From positions 1 through 8,381 of the forward strand of contig DASRNM010000121.1 of assembly GCA_035647435.1 (NCBI GenBank): a DNA stretch of 8,381 nucleotides. Direction: 5' to 3'. The notes below the pieces were generated by a model. The model searched no databases. It was given only the letters and a program-made list of their open reading frames with translations, and was not told the DNA's origin. Source of the DNA: JAAZFZ01 sp035647435 (GTDB taxonomy: Bacteria > Bacillota > Clostridia > Oscillospirales > Acutalibacteraceae). A program made the position numbers and the translations under genes. Position 1 is the first letter of the stretch. Every line of letters starts with the position of its first letter. Positions 1-7,185 of the stretch are shown one piece after another.

Positions 1-2019
1 TATTATGATTTAATATTTGGCTCCGGTGTGAAATTTACAAGCCAGTACGCAAGTTGGTACGGCGAGATTAATGAGCTTAAATTTGAAGTAAATGTTGCGG
101 TGCCTGAAAAAGGTATGGCGAAGCTTTGCAGAGTGAAAATAAAAAACAAGACAGATAAAACTGTTAAAGCAAAACTTGCATATTATTGTGAACCTGTTTT
201 GGGTGTGAACTCGTCATTGTCTAGGCTGATAGAAGGTCAGACGATACCCGAGGGGATTGTTATGACATCATCGTGGAGCGATTTGAGAGGCTATTGTGCC
301 CTTTCTTTAAAGGGCGGTTGCGACTTTGTGTGTTATGATCGTGTTGCGTTTTTGTCGGGTTACTGGCAATCTGAAAAAGTGTTGCCCCTTTCAAATCCCT
401 GTGCAGCTGTAGGTAAGAATATTAGCATAGATGAAGGTGATGAAATTGAGCTTAATTTTTCTCTCTCATGGGCTGTCAATCAACGAGCGGCCGAATTAAT
501 GACAGAGCATTCCTCCATGGATGAAAGAAAAAATTCAATTAGCATATCAACACCAGATAAGTCGTTAAATCACATGTTTAACACATGGCTACCGACGCAA
601 ATACTGAAAAGCAGATTCTTTGGCAGGGCGGGTTTTTACCAATGCGGCGGTGCGTGGGGATTTCGAGATCAAATTCAGGATATTTCAGCCTTAGTTTTAA
701 CTAATCCGAATTTGATGCGGTGTCATATAATAAGATGTTGTAGCGTTCAGTTTGAGCAGGGCGATGTGTTGCACTGGTGGCACAGAATGCCTAAACGGGC
801 AGGTGGCTTGAGGGGCGTTCGCACAAGGTATAGCGATGATTTATTGTGGCTTCCTTACTTTACGGGTGAATATATTGAAAAAACAGGCGACACGGAGCTT
901 TTAAAGATCATGGCACCTTATATTCAAGGCGATGAATTGCGTGAAAATGAGGATGAAAGATATTTCCACCCTGGAAGTTCAGATGTGAAGGGCTCAGTAT
1001 ATGAGCATTGCGTAAGGGCGGTCGATAAATCCTTAAATTTCGGTGAGCATGGTTTGCCATTAATCGGCGGCGGTGATTGGAATGACGGTTTCAATAAAGT
1101 TGGAAGAAAGGGTAGGGGCGAAAGTGTATGGTTGGCTCAATTTATGCTAATGGTGCTCGAAAAAACAATTAAGCTTTGCGCCATAATGAATGACGAGCCC
1201 AGAGCGAAAAGATATAACGAAACAAGAGCACAGCTAACCCAGGCTATTGACAAACATGCATGGAGAGGCGACAGATATGTTAGGGCATTTTATGATGACG
1301 CAACGCCTATGGGCGGTGCATTTGAAGATGAAACAAAGGGTGAAGAATGTGCCATTGATAGCATAGCGCAATCATTTGCGACTTTATCGGATATGCCCGA
1401 TTTAGAACGCCGAAAGTTAGCACTTGAAACCGCCGTTAGAGAATTGGTCGATAAAGAGCATCGAATAATAAAGCTGTTGAAAGAACCATTTTCGGGCAAA
1501 GGTATGGATGCAGGCTATATCACAGCTTATCCGAAAGGCATAAGAGAAAACGGTGGTCAATATACTCATGCGGCAATCTGGCTTTGCATGGCATTAATTC
1601 GTGCAGGTGAAGCGACAAAAGGGTATGAACTGCTCAAATTAATTAATCCGGCAGAAATTATGAAGGATTCGTCAAATTTTGACCGGTACAGGGCAGAGCC
1701 GTACGCTTTGGCGGGTGATGTTTCGTCAGCGAAGGGAATTGAAGGTCGTGCAGGCTGGAGCCTTTACACCGGTTCTGCGGCATGGTATTACAGGGCTGTT
1801 TTTGAGGAGCTTTTGGGCATTAAGCAAAAGGATAATAAACTATTTGTTGACCCCAACCTGCCAAGACAATGGGACAAGGTTAAAATTCAAATATTCCATG
1901 AAAACGCTGAGATATCAATAGATATTAGCAATGCACAGGAGGGGAAACTGTCTGTCGACGGCAAGAATGCAGACTACATTCCTCTTGATGGAAAAAACCA
2001 TTACTGTGTTTTTGTTTAG
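1..2019 (+). CDS. GH94 phosphorylase domain, C-terminal part of a probable cyclic beta-1,2-glucan synthase (5' end cut by window)
   Basis: The reading frame is open from base 1, so the gene begins upstream; the GTG at 28 is internal, not a start. The 672 visible residues match the GH94 (former GT36) pattern: YGEINELKFEVNVAV near the N end, GFRDQIQD (R222, D223), RGVRTRYSDDLLWLPY, GGGDWNDG (residues 356-363), GYITAYPKGIRENGGQYTHA and GWSLYTGSAAWYYRA. By analogy with solved GH94 enzymes, the second Asp of DWND (D362) is the general acid, and H523 with T590-G591 bind phosphate or sulfate; all are present, so the domain looks active. GH94 enzymes cleave or form beta-glucosides using phosphate. 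In NdvB/Cgs proteins this domain trims the glucan chain and follows a membrane glycosyltransferase (GT84), which would lie left of the window. The IDSIAQS and NGGQYTHA blocks favour this family over cellobiose phosphorylase. A stand-alone beta-1,2-oligoglucan phosphorylase cannot be excluded without the missing 5' part. Transcription ends at the hairpin just downstream. Confidence 0.88.
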   Translation, partial: YYDLIFGSGVKFTSQYASWYGEINELKFEVNVAVPEKGMAKLCRVKIKNKTDKTVKAKLAYYCEPVLGVNSSLSRLIEGQTIPEGIVMTSSWSDLRGYCALSLKGGCDFVCYDRVAFLSGYWQSEKVLPLSNPCAAVGKNISIDEGDEIELNFSLSWAVNQRAAELMTEHSSMDERKNSISISTPDKSLNHMFNTWLPTQILKSRFFGRAGFYQCGGAWGFRDQIQDISALVLTNPNLMRCHIIRCCSVQFEQGDVLHWWHRMPKRAGGLRGVRTRYSDDLLWLPYFTGEYIEKTGDTELLKIMAPYIQGDELRENEDERYFHPGSSDVKGSVYEHCVRAVDKSLNFGEHGLPLIGGGDWNDGFNKVGRKGRGESVWLAQFMLMVLEKTIKLCAIMNDEPRAKRYNETRAQLTQAIDKHAWRGDRYVRAFYDDATPMGGAFEDETKGEECAIDSIAQSFATLSDMPDLERRKLALETAVRELVDKEHRIIKLLKEPFSGKGMDAGYITAYPKGIRENGGQYTHAAIWLCMALIRAGEATKGYELLKLINPAEIMKDSSNFDRYRAEPYALAGDVSSAKGIEGRAGWSLYTGSAAWYYRAVFEELLGIKQKDNKLFVDPNLPRQWDKVKIQIFHENAEISIDISNAQEGKLSVDGKNADYIPLDGKNHYCVFV

Positions 2020-2053
2020 AAATATAGCTTATAAAAATGATGATTTACACCAA

Positions 2054-2092
2054 ATCGCTGTAAAGAGATTGTGCTTTACAGCGATATCTTTT
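2054..2092 (+). terminator. Intrinsic terminator after the GH94 gene
   Basis: A perfect 12-bp inverted repeat (ATCGCTGTAAAG at 2054-2065 and CTTTACAGCGAT at 2074-2085) encloses an 8-base loop. It is followed after one base by TCTTTT and then more T-rich sequence. It lies 34 bases after the stop codon of the GH94 gene and separates that transcript from the secreted-protein pair downstream. The reverse strand lacks a comparable T-run, so it seems one-directional. Confidence 0.85.
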
Positions 2093-2279
2093 GATTATTT
2101 CTGTTTTTCTATATAAATTCTATATAATATACGATAAAATATATTCGACACAATTTGCAAATAATATATCATATAATAATTACTATCAAGGGCAATAAGA
2201 GACGGGCTAACAAAGTGAACAATTTTTATCTTTGAAAGTGTACATTATAACCAAATATTTGCTGGTAGATTAAAATACA

Positions 2280-2308
2280 TTGACAAAAATAGCACAGTGC
2301 GGTATATT
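2280..2308 (+). promoter_or_regulatory. Probable sigma-A-type promoter for the secreted-protein operon
   Basis: A perfect -35 box TTGACA (2280-2285) is separated by exactly 17 bases from TATATT (2303-2308), which matches the -10 consensus at five of six positions. Transcription would begin near 2314-2316, giving a leader of about 245 bases before the GTG start at 2562. It sits downstream of the GH94 terminator, as expected for a separate transcription unit. This is the best promoter match I found in the interval; it has not been confirmed by any data. Confidence 0.6.
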
Positions 2309-2546
2309 TGTACTATCCTTAAGATGGTGTTTTGAGTTGATTTTGCTGAAATCTTATTGTTATAGTGCAAAAACAGAAGGAACACCATTGATATTCTTGA
2401 CTTTAGATTAGCTCTGAATTCAAACCTTATAAGAAAAAAAGGGGGGCAAAAATCTTTTTCAACAAGTGGTACCATATGCTTTGATTTGATGTATAGACTA
2501 AGCATGCAAACAAATTACAATACAAAACAAAAAAACCGGATTTTAT

Positions 2547-2553
2547 GGAGGTG
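2547..2553 (+). promoter_or_regulatory. Ribosome binding site fixing the GTG start of the large secreted protein
   Basis: GGAGGTG is followed by 8 bases and then GTG at 2562. The next residues, KKAKK, begin a normal signal peptide, so the GTG start is well supported despite not being ATG. Confidence 0.85.
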
Positions 2554-2561
2554 CTAAACAA

Positions 2562-5500
2562 GTGAAAAAAGCAAAAAAAATTCTAAGCGCTTTATTGGCG
2601 ATGACTATGTTGTTTTCAGTTATGTCAGTTGGCGTTGAAGCAGTTCGTTATCAATACAAAGATAGCGGCATTTCAAACTATAACGCTATAGACCAACCTG
2701 TGCTGACCACTAACCAGTACGGAACGATGCTCCTTGATGAGTTAGATCGTATGCTTGCAAAGGAGAACATTGTTGAGTCTTTTGACCTTGGTGGCCTTGC
2801 AACATTGACAATCGATGCCTCGTCAATTGACAAAACAAGGGCAAGTATAATTGACCTTTGGGGTTCTGTTCAGCCTTTGTTGGGTCTTGTTGGCGGAGAT
2901 GTTAAAAATCTTAACTTATCTGCATTGGTAAATGATTGGAAGCCTAGGGACGCAGCAGGCGTTGCAGATATTCATGTTTTATATTGCCTTTTTCAGTTTT
3001 TGGCTGATAACAGTGCAATTTTAAAAAAGGCTGCAAACAATACTCTTAATCTTGGTATGATAGGTAACTTCGTTGATATTGATCTTGACCTTCAACAGAT
3101 GATTAAAGAAATGCTTTATAAAAAAGCTTATCCTGGTCAGGTGGTTCCTGAACAAATCACTGAAACTGTTGACACAATGCTTCAAAACATTATTGATTTT
3201 TTGCTTGTTGGTGAGATTGACCCCGAAACAGGGGAGTATGACGGCTTCTTCCCAGAGCTCAGCGGCCATATTGACCTTGACGGCCAGAGTTTCTATGATT
3301 TGATTGAAGAGGGCTTCAGAATTTTCTGGAACGAAATGGGTGTAGATCTTTTTAACACAAAGGTTAAAGCGTATGTTCGGCAAATGTGTGGCGTCGTTTA
3401 TTCACCGGAATTCCCGGAGGGTGACGAATCCAACCTTAATGAATATGCCGATTTAATAAACATTAATTTTGAAATATCCGAGATTGACTTTAGTCAATAC
3501 GGAGCAAACGAAACATTTATTGACAACATAAACGATATTCTAGGCATGGTAATTGAAGAGGTTGCCGAGTTCGATATAGCATGGGTTTATGGCAACAACA
3601 GCTATTTCTTGTCTAACATCGTTGCAGCCGGCAAGGAAATTGTTAAAATGACCGGCAGTGCATTATTCGCTGATTTTGTTGAGGTAAAAACTGATCAAGA
3701 AATCGACGCTATGACAGATATGCAGTTTATAACATATCTTATCAGGAGCACTGTCAACGGCTCTGATTCGGGAATTGATATTCCCAACAACATTGAAACA
3801 CTTCTGGAGTTGGCCGTTTATAGTGCAAAGGTGATTGTATCTGACATAATTCCTTCGCAATACCAAACATATAAAAACCTTCCGCTCAACGAAACAGAAT
3901 CTTTGGAATTGATGCTCAGTGACGTAGCGGCTAAATTTATGATGCAGCATACCGATATTTATATGGAATACGGCGATCCCCTGCATGACCCCGCTTCACA
4001 GTACGGTGACCGTATGGAAGCTGCAATGGATTGGGTATTTGATAATTACGGTGGATTTTTGAGCAATATAAATTCTACAGGATGGGACGCACTCAACGAA
4101 GTATTCTTCTCATTATTACCTTCAGAGTGGATTCAACTCAAAAATGGGCAACCGAGAGATGATTTATACGACTTGATTTTTAATGATGTTATATATAACA
4201 TAATCAATCTTAATTTTGACGGATTATTTGAATTGTTGGAAAGAAACACGAACCCGGGAGAAGGTTTGAACAATAGTGTAACCCATATTTTGGTAAACTA
4301 TGTTAAGAACATAATAAACTTCATTCTTCCGAACACTGCAACACCAGCATACAATTCATTTGAGGATTTAATCAGCAAAACAAAGTTACCCACACTTGTT
4401 GAAAATCTTATCAACAACCTTAATGCTAATATTAGAACGATGATGCCTTCGCTCATTCCAATTTTGTGTATGGCTCTTAATTTGAGCTCTGAGCAGGAGT
4501 TCGCTTTCCCGTACGTTAGCCTACCAAGTGAAATTAGCGGTGCACAACCATTCTATATTAACAACCAATCATCGGGACTTAACACGGCTTATAAGTATGT
4601 CAATGGTTGGATGCTTGCAACAGGCAGAGACAATCTTTATAAATATCGTATATTAGACGCAACAACAAATCAACCAGGTGTTTCTGTCACATATAATGGT
4701 CAAAAAATCATCAACATTAGTGGCAACCTTGACCTTAACGGTGGCGAATTGATGTATTTTGACATTTCTGGTACACCTACAAAAAACCAAACATTGGTCG
4801 TTACCATTAAACTTGATGTTTTGAATGAGTTCGGTCAAGTTATGACACCAGCACCGATTATCCACACATCATACGCATTTGTAACAAGTGATAAAGATGA
4901 TGGTAAAGAAGAAGTTAAGATTGATAGCACAACTAGCAACTATCACTATTTGACTTACAAAAAGGTTTCTTACTTAAACCAGAACACATCTTTGTCGAAA
5001 CTTGGTGATTACTCAATTACTCTGAGAAGAAACGTTGAGGATGGAAACACCCATAATTACCCTGCTAAAATAACACAACCTGGCGGTTCTAACATTGACT
5101 ATGATATAGCCAATTCGGGCATAGTGCCCAACTCCTTTGCCACCATTGATACAGATGGAAATGGCGGCATGTGGGACGCTAACCCATACGACGCTTCTGC
5201 TGTTACGGAAGAGTCCCCAAGACCAGATGACGGAATGTATATTTCTGAATTTTCTTACAGCGCCAGCAAAACTAGCATGAATGGGCCGGCAGAAAATCTT
5301 CAGTTGCAACATTTCGTGTATTTATACAATGACTATGATTTGCCTTCGTTGGTCAGCGGTGAAATCAAAGCAAATCGTCAGCCTTCCCAATACAATCCAG
5401 GCAACTATACCTATACATATATTGACGAATTTGGTATAGAACAATCTGAAAATGTTAACGGTACGGCTGTATGGAATGAATATGTAAATGCCATAGCAGA

Positions 5501-7106
5501 CGGTGTTTCGGTTGTTTATAGACCGAGAAACGTTTTCACTTTCCCGACCACACACGAAGATAATTATGAACAATACGCCACAACCCTTGAGGAAACAATC
5601 GCAAAGCTTGAGGCAGGAGAAGTTTCAAGTGGTGGTTCAAGCCTTAAGAGCGTCCTTGAAACATATTCACCACAGAATCACACAATAGAAATTGACCCCG
5701 AAACAAATGAAGAGATCGAGGTTCCTTTTGAATTCTACGATGAAAACTACAGATTTTTTGGTGAGGACGACTATTATAGACACACATATCTGCGCTTCAA
5801 ACCTGAAAGAAATGCCGCACGTTCAATAATCGGCAAGCTTGAAGCAGAGGAACCTGAGGTTGTCAGCGCAATTGAAATGGCATATGTTGAACACAGGTTG
5901 CAATTGTATGGTAGCAGACTTATTCGTGTTCGTGCATACACAGAGGCTCTCGTAGACACAATTGCTGCAATAGATGCTGCAAATTATAATGAAGCAGTCT
6001 ATACAGCAGAATCATGGGAAGACTTTGATAACGCCTATAATTTTGCGACTCAAACCGTCGCAGAAGATATCGGCACAACAGTATTAGGGAACATTCTTAC
6101 AACCGAAGGGCTTCGACAGTCACAGGTGACCAAGGCTAGAGAAGAACTTATTGAAGCGAGCAAAAGGTTGGTATCCTCTGCAGATTACACAGCGTTTAAC
6201 AATCAACTTATTGCTGCTGGAAATGTTGGTGCCCAATCACTTTATACTGTCTCATCATGGGAAGCATTTGACATTGCTTATGACGTAGCTCTTAATATGC
6301 CCCTTGATTTACTAGACACAATCGATAACCAGCAGAGAATTGACGATGCTACACAAGCTCTTGCAAATGCAATAAACGGCTTAGCCTATATTGCAAACTA
6401 CACACAGCTTGACCTCGCAATTGCAGATGCACAAGGCTATATTAATAATGAATCACTTTATACAGTTGAAACATTCGGAATTTTTGATAGTGCATACAAC
6501 GTTGCAATAGCAATTGGCAGAGACCTTTCACAGTCAAGCCAAAGCACAATTGACGATGCGGCACTGAATCTTGCAGACGCAATTGCTGGTCTTCAGTTGG
6601 CAGCACAAGCTGGAGTAGAGGTTGTCGAAGGTTCAAGTGTTGTTATAAACAAAGAAATATCGAGCTTTTACGGCAACAAATTTGTCTATGGTTTAAGCAG
6701 TTGGATGCCTATGATTAGCGGCAATCTTAATCCTACTGGCGGCGCAACAGTTGCGATAACTCCGAATGCAAATGGCGGAGAGAGTACAGGTGCAACGGTT
6801 ACAGTTAGGGATTCAAGCAACGCTATAATTGAGACCTATGAAGTTATTCTTTTTGGTGATATTAACGGCGATGGCAGTACAGATGTGCTAGACTCTTCTA
6901 TGCTGGTAAATGTTGTCAATCAAAAAGGCACACTGTATGAACAATGTTTCGGATTTGCAATTGCCAATGCATACTCAATGGCGTGCGACATCAATGCGGA
7001 TGGTTCTATTGACGTCATTGATAGCTCTGCAATGGATTCTTCTGTAATGGGTCAAGGATTCATATTGCAGAACTATGATCCAAGCAATTATTTTTGGGCT
7101 ATGTAA
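2562..7106 (+). CDS. Large secreted protein: signal peptide, unknown helical region, three FIVAR-like repeats, C-terminal dockerin-like module
   Basis: This 1514-residue protein starts at GTG behind a strong ribosome binding site. Residues 1-27 form a signal peptide (KKAKK, hydrophobic core, VEA cleavage site), so it is exported. Residues about 30-650 are rich in predicted amphipathic helix with recurrent Leu/Ile/Asn patterns; I do not recognise a family. Residues about 650-1000 look beta-rich, perhaps with an Ig-like domain near 695-780 (PGVSVTYNGQ) and an acidic DTDGNGG stretch at 863. Residues 1130-1346 are three FIVAR-like three-helix repeats with YTxxSWxxF motifs. From 1352 comes a small beta domain and then two dockerin-type calcium loops, DINGDGSTDVLD (1433-1444) and DINADGSIDVID (1476-1487), each with Asp/Asn at positions 1, 3, 5, 9 and 12. 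No catalytic motif, LPXTG motif, S-layer-homology domain or C-terminal membrane helix was seen. It is followed by a hairpin and a second secreted gene with a related tail, suggesting shared function. A structural, scaffold or adhesin-like role is inferred. Confidence 0.85.
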   Translation: MKKAKKILSALLAMTMLFSVMSVGVEAVRYQYKDSGISNYNAIDQPVLTTNQYGTMLLDELDRMLAKENIVESFDLGGLATLTIDASSIDKTRASIIDLWGSVQPLLGLVGGDVKNLNLSALVNDWKPRDAAGVADIHVLYCLFQFLADNSAILKKAANNTLNLGMIGNFVDIDLDLQQMIKEMLYKKAYPGQVVPEQITETVDTMLQNIIDFLLVGEIDPETGEYDGFFPELSGHIDLDGQSFYDLIEEGFRIFWNEMGVDLFNTKVKAYVRQMCGVVYSPEFPEGDESNLNEYADLININFEISEIDFSQYGANETFIDNINDILGMVIEEVAEFDIAWVYGNNSYFLSNIVAAGKEIVKMTGSALFADFVEVKTDQEIDAMTDMQFITYLIRSTVNGSDSGIDIPNNIETLLELAVYSAKVIVSDIIPSQYQTYKNLPLNETESLELMLSDVAAKFMMQHTDIYMEYGDPLHDPASQYGDRMEAAMDWVFDNYGGFLSNINSTGWDALNEVFFSLLPSEWIQLKNGQPRDDLYDLIFNDVIYNIINLNFDGLFELLERNTNPGEGLNNSVTHILVNYVKNIINFILPNTATPAYNSFEDLISKTKLPTLVENLINNLNANIRTMMPSLIPILCMALNLSSEQEFAFPYVSLPSEISGAQPFYINNQSSGLNTAYKYVNGWMLATGRDNLYKYRILDATTNQPGVSVTYNGQKIINISGNLDLNGGELMYFDISGTPTKNQTLVVTIKLDVLNEFGQVMTPAPIIHTSYAFVTSDKDDGKEEVKIDSTTSNYHYLTYKKVSYLNQNTSLSKLGDYSITLRRNVEDGNTHNYPAKITQPGGSNIDYDIANSGIVPNSFATIDTDGNGGMWDANPYDASAVTEESPRPDDGMYISEFSYSASKTSMNGPAENLQLQHFVYLYNDYDLPSLVSGEIKANRQPSQYNPGNYTYTYIDEFGIEQSENVNGTAVWNEYVNAIADGVSVVYRPRNVFTFPTTHEDNYEQYATTLEETIAKLEAGEVSSGGSSLKSVLETYSPQNHTIEIDPETNEEIEVPFEFYDENYRFFGEDDYYRHTYLRFKPERNAARSIIGKLEAEEPEVVSAIEMAYVEHRLQLYGSRLIRVRAYTEALVDTIAAIDAANYNEAVYTAESWEDFDNAYNFATQTVAEDIGTTVLGNILTTEGLRQSQVTKAREELIEASKRLVSSADYTAFNNQLIAAGNVGAQSLYTVSSWEAFDIAYDVALNMPLDLLDTIDNQQRIDDATQALANAINGLAYIANYTQLDLAIADAQGYINNESLYTVETFGIFDSAYNVAIAIGRDLSQSSQSTIDDAALNLADAIAGLQLAAQAGVEVVEGSSVVINKEISSFYGNKFVYGLSSWMPMISGNLNPTGGATVAITPNANGGESTGATVTVRDSSNAIIETYEVILFGDINGDGSTDVLDSSMLVNVVNQKGTLYEQCFGFAIANAYSMACDINADGSIDVIDSSAMDSSVMGQGFILQNYDPSNYFWAM
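5949..6599 (+). repeat. Three tandem FIVAR-like protein repeats
   Basis: Residues 1130-1204, 1205-1274 and 1275-1346 of the large secreted protein align to one another. Each has a first helix (NYNEAV, DYTAFN, NYTQLD), then a YTAESWEDF, YTVSSWEAF or YTVETFGIF motif, then an AYxxA helix, and finally a helix ending in AL..AI.GL or similar. This matches the FIVAR pattern known from Gram-positive cell-surface proteins, where such units act as spacers or bind sugar. The repeats are diverged at DNA level, so they are not recent duplications. Confidence 0.75.
6615..7067 (+). repeat. Shared C-terminal module, copy 1 (beta domain plus dockerin-like pair of calcium loops)
   Basis: Residues 1352-1502 of the large protein. 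The landmarks YGLSSW, GGATVAITPNA, STGATVTV and ETYEVILFGDINGDG correspond in order to landmarks in the neighbouring small protein. Proteins of cellulosome-forming Clostridia often carry a small beta module directly before a dockerin, and this resembles that layout. The gap between the two calcium loops is longer than in a compact classical dockerin, so dockerin-like is the safer name. Confidence 0.75.
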
Positions 7107-7120
7107 AATTAATTAACAGC

Positions 7121-7147
7121 CCCGTGGGGGGAATTTCCCTCCACGGG
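7121..7147 (+). promoter_or_regulatory. GC-rich intercistronic hairpin without a T-run
   Basis: CCCGTGGGGGG (7121-7131) pairs with CCCTCCACGGG (7137-7147), giving 11 pairs including one G-T wobble around the 5-base loop AATTT. It begins 15 bases after the stop of the large gene. The following bases are TATTCAAGCG, with no T-run, so it is a poor intrinsic terminator. It may protect the 3' end of the upstream message or lower expression of the downstream gene. Confidence 0.7.
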
Positions 7148-7170
7148 TATTCAAGCGAAATTAACAATTT

Positions 7171-7176
7171 AGGAGG
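7171..7176 (+). promoter_or_regulatory. Ribosome binding site that decides the start of the small secreted protein
   Basis: AGGAGG lies only 3 bases before an ATG at 7180 but 9 bases before the in-frame ATG at 7186. The second spacing is normal and the first is too tight. Starting at 7186 also gives a cleaner basic signal-peptide start (MRKVKR). I therefore place the start at 7186. Confidence 0.8.
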
Positions 7177-7185
7177 AGAATGCTA

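Larger units (their letters stand above)
2093..2561. other. Long non-coding interval and leader of the secreted-protein operon
   Basis: No convincing gene is present. The first part (about 2100-2190) is very AT-rich and contains a weak promoter-like pair, TCGACA at 2145-2150 and TATCAT at 2167-2172 with 16 bases between. A much better promoter lies at 2280-2308. Downstream, the predicted leader holds an 8-bp inverted repeat (ATGGTGTT at 2324-2331, AACACCAT at 2381-2388, 49 bases apart), a run of seven A and six G at 2434-2446, and a weak hairpin (ATGCTT at 2476-2481, AAGCAT at 2500-2505). I recognised no known riboswitch or T-box pattern. The reverse-strand open frame at 2245-2505 has no ribosome binding site signal I could accept and no recognisable protein family. 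Confidence 0.6.

Noticed and set aside
28..30. GTG as the start codon of the GH94 gene
   Set aside because: The frame stays open to base 1, the upstream residues fit the family, there is no ribosome binding site before it, and the protein needs more sequence upstream.
2155..2177. TTGCAA and perfect TATAAT as a promoter
   Set aside because: The spacing is only 11 bases, too short for a sigma-A promoter; the 2280-2308 pair is far better.
2245..2505. Reverse-strand open frame of 86 codons in the intergenic region
   Set aside because: It has no good ribosome binding site, no recognisable family and an unnatural mix of residues, and it overlaps the predicted promoter and leader of the forward operon. 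No transposase relic could be made out on either strand.
2309..2546. Riboswitch or T-box in the leader
   Set aside because: I looked for c-di-GMP, preQ1, guanidine and T-box signatures and saw none; the inverted repeats are short and could be chance in AT-rich sequence.
3021..3383. Reverse-strand open frame of 120 codons
   Set aside because: It lies wholly inside the large secreted-protein gene and is a shadow of its codon pattern, as are the other reverse frames within 3663-6636.
5148..5180. DTDGNGGMWD stretch in the large protein as a third calcium loop
   Set aside because: It begins like a calcium loop but lacks an acidic residue at position 12 and has no paired second loop, so it is only noted as an acidic turn.
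7180..7182. ATG at 7180 as the start of the small secreted protein
   Set aside because: It is only 3 bases from the AGGAGG ribosome binding site; the in-frame ATG at 7186 has normal spacing.
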